Source of the DNA: Mariannaea sp. PMI_226
Lineage: Eukaryota > Ascomycota > Sordariomycetes > Hypocreales > Nectriaceae
Reading direction: 5' to 3'
Assembly (NCBI GenBank): GCA_024336345.1
Contig: JANFOG010000006.1
Coordinates: 620,001 to 684,000 of the forward strand
Length of the DNA stretch: 64,000 nucleotides
Both the position numbers and the translations under genes were made by a program. The notes under the pieces were generated by a model. That model was given only the letters and a program-made list of their open reading frames with translations, searched no databases and was not told where the DNA came from. Positions within the stretch are counted from its first letter, which is position 1, and every line of letters starts with the position of its first letter. This document shows, piece by piece, positions 35,901 to 49,307 of this stretch.

Positions 35901-37400
35901 GGGCCCAAGTCAAGTCAATCACGGTCCGAATGTAGCGAGCTTTTCGGCGGGTTGTCTAGCAATTCATTGAAGTTACAACGCAAACCAACAGTTGGTAGTT
36001 GACCTCCTCACAAGTCAGAAGCTTTTCGAAGAGGTTGTAACAGAACTGACCAAACACGTCAGAGCCACATATCCATACGCTGGGCATATATCAACTGATG
36101 GGTCACAGCGAGTCTCGAGGCCGAGAGTCCAACTGGTAGGGCCAGGAGATTCAACTGCATACTACACTGCAGGTTGACGGGGTTGACTTGGCACGAGACG
36201 GAACGCATGGAGAGGGTCCACTTGTGCCTCATGAAGAAATAGAAAAACCTGGATGCCAGTGGAAGGACTGGACATTGATGCGGAGTGATTAGGCTCGTCT
36301 GGCCCGCTAAGCTGGACTTCGAAGTCCACTCAAGGTGGGAAGGCCCACCCGGGATGACAAGGGACGGATGAGCTCAAACCAGGAAGTTAGCCGGACGTTC
36401 AATTCCGCCCCGCTCACACCGCAATGCGGCATCAGTTTCGGACAGGGCTCGGTACGTGACCGATGGAGGGTAAAGGCCTTCAGAACTTGAAGACCCGCAC
36501 CGGGGCCGGCCTTCCACCGAGGTCTGGGCCCCGCTGAGGCTGGTCTCTGAGGCCTGGTTTTGGTCATGGTGGTGTATGGAGGCATTGAGACGACGAGAAA
36601 TCGACGCTGAGGGAAATGAATCATCCCTCATCATGATGGTTACTGTGGCCTGACAAGACCAAAAAGTGCCTTCTCATTTGGACTCTGTCATGCGTTCTCC
36701 TCAAGGTGACGATAACTTGAACCTGGTCGAATAAGTGTGGCGGTGAGTGATAGCCAGCTACTAGTCTGTTCGAAGGGCTGTTGAACTAATTTGAAACTGC
36801 CAACGTGAGCGCTGGTGGCGTACCTACTATAATGACGGCACCCAAGTCTTGGCTGAGTTTGACGGTGACAGGGTTTATTAGGAACGGTGAAGCCGACTCA
36901 AACGGTCATAGAGGGTATCCTATAGTCGCACAGGACGTAATCATCACCCAGGAGGATAGCAGCTTAATTGGGAGCACGACATAACGGGAGGCGCGGGTGC
37001 CCGTTATTCGTGAATTCATGGAAGCGGCGTTGAAGATGATGGGGATCCAGGAGACAGGGGGTGGAGACGAAAGGGGACTTTGCCTGACCTCGTGAGCGAT
37101 TGATCGATGGATCGATGACAGTGCCGCACAGGCACTGTGTGGTACTTGCTTGGAGGTAAATTGGAGAATCCAGCCCCAGTAGGAAGGCACGAAGGAGGCA
37201 CTTCCAGTCTTCTTGATGCATGATTATGTAACCGCTACTAAATTTACACTGTGCTCTGTGCTACCAGCATTTCATTGCGTAAGAAGGTGGTCCTTCTTCC
37301 GTTTCTTGTTTACGTCAGGAGAACGGTAAGAGAAGAGATGTTTGGCTATCAATAAAGGTGGAGGCCAGTTTGCAGGATGAGATCAATTCCAGATTCCTTC
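32991..37400. other. Gene-free region, part 3
   Basis: About 4.4 kb downstream of malic enzyme with no supported gene on either strand. The largest frame (34764-35315, minus, 183 codons) is without recognisable features. Purine-rich G/A tracts occur at about 33960-34030 and 34340-34395. Confidence 0.6.
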
Positions 37401-40400
37401 TCGTGTCTTCAATTACTTGCCTACCCAACGTACCTTGCACAATCGGTAGGTACAAGCCAGTCAAGCGCCAATTGCTCTTCCAAGTTTGAGCTCAGATACT
37501 TGGAACAAGTGAAGGAATGTAAGTGAGTCAGTGCTTACCTTCTATAAGGTAAGGAAGGCAATGCTAGGAACCTACCGAGCTACCTTCCTTAGTAGGTGGT
37601 TTATGTAGCTTCACTACAAAGGAACCTGCTTTTGCCAGCCCTCATCTGTTGTGCAACTTTGTTGCATCCAATCTCTTCGTTTACACCCCGGTGAGTCAAT
37701 AATCTGAGAATCAATCAATTAACAACTCCTTCACAGCTAGCTATGTCTGCTTAAAGATCTTTGCATTCCGAAGCCTTCCGCAACAACATGCACTGCGAGA
37801 GCAGAGACAACAACTAGGCAAAAAAAACCATGACCGGCCTCACGCCTTTGACACTCCCATTCTCTCAAGATCACGCCCCCTCCAGAACTTACACCCTATG
37901 AGTGTTTTTTATAGCGTCTGAAGGCGAGACGAAAAGATTTCTTTCCACTTTTGATTCGCCAGCAGAGAACTGTTACCACGCTGAAAGAGGTAGTCAGGAT
38001 TTTTTTCTTCTGCGCCTTCAAACTGGCCATAGCCGAACTTTGCCGACTAATCTCCGCTATTGGTTGACCCTGTGAAGTGGCAGTGAAGATAATGTCTCTG
38101 ATTGGTACAAACTCGATCCTGCAAGTGAGCGTTCCACCTGTCCGTGAGGCTTCGCCGCCGGACTAAAGGCACTAACGTTCAGGGGCTGCGACCTCCAATG
38201 TTATTGATACATCACATCACTTTGAATTTTCGTGGTGGTTGCTTCGTTTGACGTTGAAGTTATAAACATGGAGGAGAAATTTTGTCGGAAATTCAACTAC
38301 GACGGAAGTTGGCCTCTAATACGGAGCTTGAGGGGCCAATGAATGCTTCTGGCATGGACCACACATGGCAGGGCACTCCGACTTATGAACATGCAAGGCC
38401 TTGCTCACTGAACTCCAAGATCCACCTCTGCATCCACCTTGCTCTCCATCTCGATGCCTGCTCTCAGCTAATAGGGCTTTGACGAGGAGTACACACTGGC
38501 GCCGTAACCAGTTATAGTACCGGTACGTAGAACGAATTGGAGCTCGCAAATGATTATGCGAATTCCCATGGGCCTTGTCCTTGTACTTCGCACAGTAGAA
38601 AGACGGAAAGAACCCCACAACGTGCGGGGCCTGGCTCTAGCGTTTGACGATGCCTCGTGGATGCTTTCCACCTTACACGCCCCCTTTGGCGATGCTGAGC
38701 TGCTGACTCGATCCGAGTACCCACCTCATGATGAGTGATTGGTCGCTCCACACTATCGACAAACTGTGGGGGGGAGCTTGAAGAAACTGCCACCCCTAGC
38801 AATGGAGACAAGTCGACAGGGATTGAAGGACAAATTGAGCAGTTGAATGATTAACTCTTTGGTGAGAGAATGCTGGGGTGCCAAGGAGCGCCAGTGCGGG
38901 CACCCTTTGCGTTCGTGAGAATCCGGAGAAGGTAGCCAAGTTTGTCCAGGCCAGCCGGGTACTTGATTTCCCTCGAAGAAGACATGCGAGTGAGATCTGT
39001 CAAGATTGGCGTAGAGACTGGCGAGACCGGATGAGATTATGGCTGGGGAAAACAACGGATGACGGTAAGATTTGATAAGACGCGAGACAGCTCGGACAAC
39101 GCGGGTAGCATCCCTGAGCCAGTTGACAGATTGGCCTGGGGAGATGTACAGCTACATACAACAATATGGAGTGAGGAAACATGTTAGACAACGAGGTATG
39201 TGGTTTGGTATCTGGCATCAAGGTTCTCACGGTCCCTTAATGTGGTAATAGTAGACTTATGACAAGGGGCGCTAATAACGATTTTCGCCAGCTCTAGTGC
39301 GCGTACCTTCAAGCAACCCGCTGTACGTAGGGAGTAAAGCATGTTGCTGGTACCACCTCCTCCTGCCTGTGTGGGCGGGCGTGAGGGGCGTGGGTACGGT
39401 TTAGGACGAGTTGGGGGAAAATATTGGGGTGATTTGTAGTGGTGTGAACATCGTCATATCAACTGCAACCAGACACGGAAGAACACGCAGACCTGCGCAT
39501 GATTCTATACATGAAAAACGCAAGGGGACGGAATCGTCGTCTCTTGGTCGTACGTCGTTGATGGATATCGTCTCTGACACTGAGATGAGGTGGGATGTTG
39601 TTGGAGGGAGTTGTGCTGAATTCCGAGTTTATGTGCCAGTGGTGTGGTGACGCCAACTGGAGGGATGCTCGAGCTCGCGTAGAACCGGGGGCAGAAAAGG
39701 AGGGGGAGGCGTTGTCGATTCAAGACAACCTAGCTAACAGCAATTCTGGGGATTCTGGAGGACGACGGTTGATCAAACCTGGAGAGAGGGGAAGCGCAGG
39801 GAGCATTTTACTCGTCGAGAAAGGCTGAAGGCCGGAAAGCATGAGCCATGGCGAGCGAAGATAGCGAACGTGGCCAACCAGACCCAAGGCCATGGGTTTT
39901 CGCTACCAGACTCGCGCATGGACGCAAACCCGGGGCCGGACGATTGAAACATGCGCAGCCCCAGACTCTCGACCCCAGAACAGCAGAGTGCATCTTAGAA
40001 TGCTTGGCGAGCCACGTCCGGTGTTCGGCGTCCAGCGCGTTGTGGTTGTTAGAGGAGGGGGGTAATTACAGGTGAGCAAGGGAAGCAGAAGTTGGCATGT
40101 ACTTCTTAAGTTGGCTACCATGCTGTGAAGGTCATGATGGGGAATGAGGAGAATATGGCTATCAATGTTTATCATACTTTTTTCCAGTGCAGATTTTTGC
40201 ACATCTAGTATTCTAATTATCATCATGGATTCGCAGCTAGCCAAAATTTAGTTGGTTGGGGGTTCCGCTTTGGGAGACTTGAGGAGAACTCGTGTTGAGG
40301 CTGCTGCTGAAGAACAATAGAGGTGGAAGAGGAACACCTGGAGAGGGGAAAGGCACCTCATGATGGAGTTTTCTTTGCTGTACGTACATCGCAGTCAAAG

Positions 40401-41000
40401 GTCCGAGCTCGGGTTTTCTACATCGTTCATAGCAAGGGAAATCAGTTTTTCCAAGCTCTTCGCAAATGAGGGATTGTGCTTTAATCATCGCGGAATTCAC
40501 CCCAGACCGATGGAGTCACGGCCGTCTAGGACTTGGACTTCGTATGCGCTTGCCTCCCTCCGTGGTGGCTTCCTTGGCTCCCCACCCGGTACCTCGGACG
40601 GTGGAGAAGGGAAAGAGGGCTTCTGGCTCTGTTCTTTCCATTGCTCACTTGTCTCCATGTCCCGCTTCGCTGCCCCTGCCAGAGGGTACGTGCCTAGGTA
40701 CTTGAAGGTATACTCATAAAGTATGTAGGTACCTAGGTAGGTAGCTGTTTTTATTGAGTTGCCATTTTGGGTGCCCTTTGATCTCTTCCATGACACACAC
40801 CAGATTTCCTTCTACTGTCTATCGTAACTACGTCACCTAAATAGACAAAGTAGACGCCTAGAGAGGTGTTCTGGATACCGCCAATCCAGAGATATCTCCG
40901 TCTACTTCCCGTAGGTGCTAATTAATGGTGTCCCCCTCGTGAGCGGCAGAAAAAGTATGAAAAAAAAATTCAGCATCCACAACAGGGCTCCCCAAAAATG
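37401..41000. other. Gene-free region, part 4
   Basis: No supported gene. Patches rich in AGGTA/TACCT (37425-37610 and 40680-40745, including GGTACCTAGGTAGGTAG) form imperfect short inverted repeats typical of hypocrealean intergenic DNA. Open frames are under 125 codons and featureless. Confidence 0.6.
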
Positions 41001-42086
41001 TCACGGTACCATCTCCAGACTCCATACAGTACGGTACCTGGCTGTGTTTCTTACCGTGTCTGGCGTAGGGCCGTTCTTCTTCTCCCGCTATCCAAAATCC
41101 GGGTCGCCCAGATTGGCCACTATGCAGTATTCTGTACTAGATTCACCCTCTCTGTTGGACCCTCTTTCGTTATTCCCCTTCTATGTACGCCATCGACACC
41201 CTTTGTCATCCAGCAAGCATTACGCCGCTCGACGAAGGCGTCACACACACACTCACACACACCCTCCCATCTCCACCAGAGCGCGCTGGCCCTGTCTACC
41301 CGCCCCAAACTCCTTCGCCCCCCTCGAACACTGAGCCCTCGCCCAGGCTGGGAGTTAGCGACCAGAATATAATAACCATGCACCCCCCCACCTGCCGCCC
41401 CCGGATTCCCATCCCCTTGGCTTCGAACTCCTTCGATTTGTCTTCACACATTGTTGTGACTGAACATCTACCGCTCTCCCTTCGGGAACTTGGGCTTTTG
41501 CTCCAAACTAAACCCTGGGATCGTGGTTGTTGTTGAGCATCACTTGCATACATCCTCCCATGTGTGCTTGAACAGTTGCCTCTTCCTCTTCCTCTTGCTC
41601 TCCACTTGACCACTCAACCACTTCCACTCAATCGACGAATCTCGACGACACGACAACAACTGTGCCGCCAACGACGACGACGACCAATTCACATCGTGCG
41701 TCTACAGAAGACCAATCTCGAATGACACAGAACATCGGCTGAATTGCCATTGATTGCCATCTCGACGACGACATTTGAACCAGAAAAATCTCCACTCTAC
41801 CATTTTTAGTTGCTATTCCCGTCTGCTCGATCGGCCACTGCATTTCTTCATTCACCTTCAGCTTCGTTATCCTCGAATTTGATACACGTCTTCCATCGAC
41901 AACCTAATTTAACTCGTCGATTACTTTCATACCAGAATTCGATTTCTGTCACCACTACGCTCGAGGTCATTTAAGATTATATTTTTATCCGATCGTAACA
42001 ATATTTTTCTCCCACGCGCCTCGGACTTTCTACCTCTACTATTTTCATTCGTCCCCGATTGAGAAATACGCCAAATTTTAGAAGCA
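41001..42086 (+). promoter_or_regulatory. Pyrimidine-rich leader of the fatty-acid regulator
   Basis: C/T-rich plus-strand sequence with a CA tract (41242-41262) and many short upstream ATG frames precedes the start at 42087. This is the usual look of a long 5' UTR in a fungal transcription-factor gene. Confidence 0.45.
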
Positions 42087-45000
42087 ATGGCCACTGAAAC
42101 CTCAGAAGGATCTGTCGGACCGCCTTCGCCGGCATCCACGTCAGCCAAGACTGTGGTTACGGACAAGAACAGCAGTAACAGCAAGAAGCGAGCATCGCCT
42201 CCAGCTGATTCAGAGCAACCGGCAAAGATCACCAAGCGCCGCGCCGCTCGTGCGTGCGTTTCTTGCCGCGCACGAAAGGTTCGCTGTGATGTGGTTGAGG
42301 GTGCTCCCTGTGGAAATTGTCGGTGGGATAATGTCGAGGTAAGCATCAGATCCTCCAGGCTTTTTTTCCCATTTTTTCTGGGCCTGCTGTCAATCCTACG
42401 ATACTGACTTGACTTTGAATAGTGCGTTGTTCAGGAGAGCCGTAGGAGAAAGTGAGTGGATTCCAATTTCTCTTCTGGGGCCGGGCATTGTGTCCCCGAG
42501 ACCCTTGCTACTTGCTGCAGTTACATTGGCTGCCTGCTTCTGCGGAAATTTGATAAGAATTGCAATTAATATGTTTTTGCAGGAAGAATCTTCTCACGGC
42601 TAGCACAGCCGGACAACCTGCCTCCACCGAGGCACAACTACGCTGCAAGACGTCTACTCATGAAACCACTCCCATCGCCAACGTCAGTGTCAATACCAAC
42701 GTCAATGCCAATGCCAGTAGCACCCCCAATCCCGCGCCTATGGCCATAAGCACTGCCGATTTGCGACGACCCAGCAGCGGCTCAGCTATTTCCACCAGCA
42801 GCATCGATGGGCCTAATAGCTTCATGGGCAGCAATTCTGGGCTTGACAGCCATGTTCCTCATATGATTTGTAAGTTTGTTGGCCCTTTTTTGTGCGTTTT
42901 TTGTCTGCACGTTCCTCATTGGTCGGACCCATTTTGTTGGAGAACACCTCCGTTCTCCGCATTTTCAGCCGCTCAGGACCACTTTTCTTCTGTACCCCGC
43001 TCCGAGAGTCCCGGCCTTTCACGACCCCGACTTGCAATCACATGAGATGTCAATGAGACACAGTTGCTGACCACGGGACCCATCACTCAGACCAGCGCTC
43101 TGGCTACCGCCATGACCCTGTTTTGCTCAACAAGCTGCAGACTACTGATGGCAGTATCACTCAGCGCGTGGGATGGTCCAATCTCATGACCACTGCCTCC
43201 GTTTTTGACAGTTTGAGAACGTCGCAATTTCTGGGCTCGCTCGACGAACCCCAGGATCCTTCCAAACTTCCCGCTTTCCTCCGCCCCTTGCCCTCTAAAA
43301 TTACCCCCGAAGATGTCAAGTATCTCCATGTCAAGGGGGCCCTCACTGTCCCCGCACTGCCCCTCCAGAATGCTTTATTGCAAGCCTACGTTGAGTTCGT
43401 TCACCCCTACATGCCCCTCATGGACCTCGGCAGCTTTTTGGGGATCATTAGCAGCCGCGACGGGCGAGATGGACAAATTAGTTTGTTCCTCTACCATGCT
43501 GTCATGTTTGTGGGGTCTGCTTTTGTGGATATGAAGTATCTCCGCGAGGGCGGCTACACGACCCGGAAGGCTGCCCGCAAGTCTTTCTTCCAGAAGACAA
43601 GGGTAAGTTCGGTGTTACCCCTGATTTCCCGATGACGTGGGATTCAATATTCACATGTGAAACAGTTACTCTATGATTTTGACTACGAGGCCGACCGCCT
43701 TATTCTGGTTCAGGCCTTGCTGCTAATGACGTACTGGTACGAAACCCCGGATGACCAGAAGGATACCTGGCACTGGATGGGTGTGGCAATCTCGCTGGCC
43801 CACACTATCGGCCTTCACCGCAATCCTGGCTCGACAAGCATGGCGCCCGCCAAGCAGAAGCTTTGGAAGAGAATATGGTGGTCATGCTTCATGCGTGACC
43901 GACTCATCGCGTTGGGCATGCGACGTCCCACGCGAATCAAAGATGAGGATTTTGACGTCCCCATGTTGGAGGAGAGCGATTTTGAGATCGAAGCTCTTCC
44001 CGAGGACAACACGGTCATCCCCGCATCGTGCACCCTGGTTCGAGATCTCGAAATGCAGCGTGAGCTAGCCATCATGTGCATTGCCAAGGCCCAGCTCTGC
44101 GTGTGTATCAGCCACATGCTCAAGGCGCAGTATTCGGTTCTCATCCGGGACAAAATGAAGCCCGAGAACACAACAAACAGCACCATGATGCTGTTCCCTA
44201 ACAAACAACTCGATAACGTAGAGAGCGTTAACGAGGTAGATCACGAGCTCATGGCGTGGGCCGAGTCCCTACCGCAGTGTTGCCAATACCGCACCCTGAC
44301 ACCCTTGGATGTCAAAGACGGGCGATCTACCGTTGCCGTGCAGCGTACCCTTCTGCACATGGTCTACTACACTACCATCTCCGCGTTGCACCGACCTCAA
44401 TTCCTCCCGTCGTCCCCGCTCCAAGCTCCTACCACATCCCGTCAGGTCCAAGACATGTCCCGACTGCGTGTCCGTGATGCTGCAATGCATATTACCCGAA
44501 TGGCAACCGAGCTGCATCAGTGTCGTCTGGAACGTTTCTTGCCCACAACTGGTGTAACTGTCATCCTACCGGCTATGATTATCCACCTTCTAGAGATGAA
44601 GAACCCAGCTCCACAATCTCGAGAGCGTGCAACGCGTGGATTCCGACAGTGTATGCGAGTAATGGAGAAGCTTCGTGAAGTTTACGCCGCGGCTGACTAC
44701 GCTACTGGGTTCCTTGATGCTGCCTTGAGAAAGGCAGCTATTGATATTAACGCGAATGTTACACCGGCTACTGTAGCCATGATGAAGCGGGTGCCTGTTG
44801 ACTTTAGCGCTCAAACACCACCACCCGAAAATGCGCCATATATGACGGCCTCGGAGTCACTCTTCAATGAGAAGCCTAGAGAGCGCCCGCAACAGAAGTC
44901 TGCGGCCTCAACGGCTATGATGCCACCCAATACAGTTAATGCAGCAGCCCTTGAGTTATCAACCAACTCGCCACCACAAACGGAAATGGAGTCTCCCTCT

Positions 45001-45327
45001 GGTATTACACCGAGCGCTAGTGGTGCTTCAGAAGAGATTCAACTTGATGTGGAGAACATGGACCTTGACTTCATGCAAGGCCACGACGAATTTGACTGGA
45101 ATGCTGTTACTGGAGCTGACTTTGATGTTGATCAGTGGCTCCAGTTCCCCCCGGAGGGAGTTGTTAACCAGGATGACAACTTGATTGCCGGTGTACTGGG
45201 ACGCGGCGATCAACCTCCAACTATGTCTGCAGAGCAAGCGTTGAACTGGGCTATCAATGCGGAAGTGGACGCCAATGCCATGCAAACGGACGCACTCGGC
45301 CAAGGGGAGATTCCCACTCGGGCCTAG
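42087..45327 (+). CDS. Zn2Cys6 regulator of FarA / CTF1-beta type
   Basis: Five exons, 42087-42338, 42423-42451 (29 nt), 42583-42869, 43091-43602 and 43666-45327, giving 913 residues. The binuclear zinc cluster is split by an intron: ACVSCRARKVRC and CGNCRWDNVE in exon 1, CVVQESRRRK in exon 2 (about 56-95). The middle-homology domain (fungal-specific TF, about 240-560) includes LLYDFDYEADR, TYWYETPDDQKDTWHWMG and AISLAHTIGLHRNP, followed by WKRIWWSCFMRDRLIALG. The C-terminus is acidic and hydrophobic (MDLDFMQGHDEFDWN, DFDVDQWLQFPPEG), a likely activation domain. This combination matches Aspergillus FarA/FarB and Fusarium CTF1-beta, which control fatty-acid use and cutinase genes through CCTCGG sites. 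FarA versus FarB is not resolved. The third intron (221 bp) acceptor at 43090 was chosen by phase. Confidence 0.9.
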
Positions 45328-47480
45328 GGCCTCAACACACGTTATCTTATGTGAGATATATTGTTTATGATTTCTTAAGGAGAGCTGGGCAGGAGTCTGG
45401 GAATGTTTGTTGCTTTTTTTAGGCGTACGGCATTTAGAGTCTGGCGTCTTTCTTCTCTTATTCTGGTAATTGTTGGGGTGCTGAGCGCGGGCTCGGCCTC
45501 CTACCAGGCGCACATATTATTTTGAAATGTCGGAGGCATGAATGGTTTGGGATTGGGGTCTTTTGGAGTACCAAAAAAAGCAAACGTTAAGCATGACAGT
45601 TACGAAGCTCGTTCAACTTTGGGAGTCGAAGGTTTTGAGGTATGATGCATGAATGTTGGACCTGTGAGGTGGAGGACATCTATTCATCGCCACCATTTTC
45701 TGCCTTGTCATGGTACGGTACATATAAGCTATTGCGAAGACAACAAATAAGAAGAGTGCATAACTATCTATTTGAGAAAAACTTTTTTGGGCGCCCTGAT
45801 GTGAATGGCACTGTGAAAATGTTTCAAGAAATACGCCAATAACCATGTGCTCAAGGTAGATGGATGCGTTAAGAGAGATCTCAGATGAGGTGGGATGAGG
45901 TCAAGGACTATGAGGCGACACTGAATCTGGATTCAGTGAACAACACGTGGGCTGATGAACCAAAATCGAGCGAGATGGTATACGGGCTGTGCGTGAAGTG
46001 GCAAAATATCTACGCAGCAGTGATGGAATGATTAGAAGGGGGGGGGGGGGGGGGGGGAAGATGGGATGATGGGCTGAGAGTCTCCGGCCTGGACCGAAGT
46101 CGTCGAGAAGCATCGGGATGAGGCTGACATGGCTTACACGACTGACCAGGTGAAGGGCAGAAGAACGGATTCGGAGATGGAGAGTGGTATTGGACGATCT
46201 CGGACGAGACGAGACGCATGGAAAGGCCCCCCCACCCCGGTCCTTCGTCTCGAACGGCTTTTATTATGTCGCCATCTCATCTTCGTCTGGACTCTCCGGG
46301 TTTGGTTACCCACTTGTCGCAGACATGTGGACTAAAGTGCGTGCGAGCGTCATCCGTGCCCTGACGACTATGCCATTCTCTTGTGCCCTGAACAAAGTAC
46401 GTACATTAGGCTTCTCAAGTATCGAAAAGGTGTTGCGAGGGCACTCTCAAACCCGTGTCTTTGGTACCGAGGAGAGCTTGTGTGAGATTGGCCTCCTGGG
46501 TGGGGAGTCATTGATGGTGAAAAAATTGAGCAACAGTGCATAATGGCCAGCGAAAGACCTATATTAGAGATATGGTATGGAACATAACGAGATATGTGAG
46601 AAGAAAATGACCAGACACAATAGGATTGTGGTGATGTGGTACTCTGGTTTGTAGCACGCAGTTGTGGGTCGGAGATGGGTTGTGGTCAGGGGTCATCGGT
46701 ACGAATACGTATGTGGCGGTGTCACTTCCGCTGTGGCGCCGAGCTTTTCTGTCCTTGTTCCCCCTGTTCCTTGCACTTGTGCCTTGCACTATAGAATGTC
46801 TATTTTCCAGTAGGGGATATGCAACGCATCACAGCAATAAGCCAGCCAGTTCCCCCAAACACTCTTACGTTGCCTCATGCCATTGTTGAATCCGTCATGT
46901 AGAGCTACGTACTATGTAAGAATGAAAGAGTATTCGCTTTCCTTACTCACTTTCTTTCTTTCTTTTCTTTTCTTTTTTGGTCGTTCTCCTGTCTCGGCCA
47001 GTTATCCTGAGTACCTAGACAGGCACAACTGCCATACTGGCAACAGTCAACAGTCGACTTTGTTCCAGGCAATGTCTGTGCCTGAAATGAGCCACTGTCA
47101 ACTGAGATTCGAGTAGGACCCCAGTATGTTTGGTGGCACAAAGCAACGTTAAACCGGGGACAAAGAGCGAAACAAGAGCCACTATGTATCGAACCGCGGA
47201 AAAAAAAGAAAGCAGAGAAAGAGCCAAAATCGGCCAGAGTCGTACTATCCAGGGATTTCGTTCGTCTAACCCCTGGCTGGCTTGGATTCGTTAATCGGTT
47301 GATGGGCCAGCAACTCGTGGAGCATTTTTATTAGTGTAATATGCTCGGACTCATTGGACTCTGCTCCCCGAGGGGGCTGGGGATCTGTTCTGGTCATTCA
47401 AGCATTGTTTTGTTTTTGGAAGTGATTTAACCAGACCCTTGCTCTTAGAGGACTTAGGTAGACCTAGGCTGTTTTTTAAT
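45328..47480. other. Gene-free region, part 5
   Basis: 3' flank of the regulator and intergenic DNA without a supported gene. It contains a run of 20 G (46038-46057). Confidence 0.6.
46038..46057. repeat. Run of 20 G
   Basis: Uninterrupted G tract in non-coding sequence. True length is uncertain because homopolymers are error-prone. Confidence 0.9.
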
Positions 47481-49307
47481 CGTGCTGCGAGGCCGCTTGC
47501 ACGTAGTTGGCAGGCTGCTTGTCAAGTTGTGGCTGATTTGGGGTGCAATCATCTACTCCGTACTCCGTAGTACCTCTTTTTTCACTTTCCCTGTCAACAA
47601 ACAATCGCGAGCCTCTTCCTCTCCACTACCATTATTCTCCCCTTTTTCATTTCTGCATATTATCTACCATTACGCTTTTTTTTTTCTTTCTTTCGTATTC
47701 TTTCCAACCTCGGTTCTTTCAGCAAGCCAGTCATTCCTTCGTTTTTGATATTTGCATTTACGTCTTTTTATTTCTCTGTTTTATTACGGGTTTCACCTGC
47801 AGCATTCTGTTTCAAACACGAGTCACCACCACGCTCCTTTGCCGCAAATCCCCCGCTCATCAAGTGGCCTCAGCATCTCCCCTTCCAGCGCTGTCCCCTC
47901 CGCAGCGCTCTTATGCATACAGACCTGTGATTATCGCTCAGAAGCAAGACATACAGACACGCGCTACGTACGCATAGACGCCGCAAATAGATTCAGTCGA
48001 ACACCTTCTGGACTGCTATTCGCCAGTCGCATGCCGCAGGATATCTCCCGTTCTGAGTCGTGTCTCGTAGCTTGCCGAAACCCTGCAGTGCAGCCTGCCC
48101 AATTGCGCCTCAATCGGATTCGCCCGCGACATCCGCGTTGCTGCGAATTAACAACTTAATTTATTAGCCACGGAGTCTTGCGTACGGTTACTGTACCTGC
48201 TTTGTGCATACAGTATATAGTCTACATACTGGTACCCGCCATCCACAATCCGCCCATCTGCACTCCACGTCTGTCAACTCCACTTCTGGTCCCGGGCTAA
48301 ATCAGCTGGGATAGCTGCTACCGCGAACAAGGCCGAAGAAAACAAACAAAGGGAGAAGAAAAAAGAAAGAAAGAGAAGAATAAAGGAAACAAGCAAAGAG
48401 TAAAAAGAGTACCGAAACAAAAACAAGAGCAGAACCGAGCAGAGCTGAAGAAAAGCGAAGAAAGTTTCCCCCAATCGCACGTCAGACACCTTCACCCGAT
48501 CTACAGGTACGCTTACCTAACACTCGCGACCCGACCGACCCTTCGGCCGGATGCCCCCCCTTCTATTTTTTCAGCAACGAAGAGAACGGGGAAACACTTC
48601 TACTCTTCCACTCTCAAAAACCCGCGACCGCGGCGTGGTCCCTGCCCCCCAATCACAGGCACTCAACTTTCGCCTGTGACTTCGTCCGTGCGATCGGGAG
48701 CGTTGCGATTTCGACGGGCGCTACTCTGTGCATTCCTCACCGTCTCCTCCCATTGTTCTGGTCCGCGCTCGCCCGCTGCGGCTCGCCATCAATTCGCACA
48801 AAGGACGGATCCATTCCTTCATCCGACTTCTGTCAATCATTTCCATTTCTTCCTCCACAACTGGCTGCCTGACGTAGCCGCTTTGCCCTGTCCTTATTTG
48901 TGAACACGGCCAGCTTTGTTGTGAGACTAGGGCCACGGCGCTATCCGCTCTCATTCGCTACCTACCTAGCCCAGAACTTCGCCTCATCCTCTCTTGTTCA
49001 GACCACAAAGTGCAGAGCACATTTTGTCCGACCAAGGCTTTTTTTTTGTTTTCCATTTCTTCTGATATCAGCTTGAACAACTGGTGGGCGCAACCTTTCA
49101 CGGACATCCGATTAAAAATACCATCGCAGACGTTCGTGACAGTTCTGCCGAACAGCTCCGCTTCCAGCACCTTCTCTAGCACCTTCTTTCTTCGATATGG
49201 GCATCCAAAACGTCACTCGCGCCCGCCCTGTCGCCCTGTCCCCAGGCTCATAGACAGAGGATGCCTTTCACGACCCATCACGCTCCATCATTGAATCAAA
49301 ACCAACC
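47481..49307 (+). promoter_or_regulatory. Long pyrimidine-rich 5' region of the KAR9-like gene
   Basis: No gene supported. C/T-rich from about 47570 to 49300, with an A/G-rich island at 48330-48460. An acceptor/donor-like CTACAGGTACGC at 48502 and several short upstream frames suggest a long, possibly spliced leader. Confidence 0.4.

Noticed and set aside
40592..40597. CCTCGG hexamers (also at 25004 and 30688) as FarA/CTF1-beta sites near malic enzyme and the regulator
   Set aside because: A six-base motif on either strand is expected about every 2 kb; there is no cluster and none in the immediate malic enzyme promoter.
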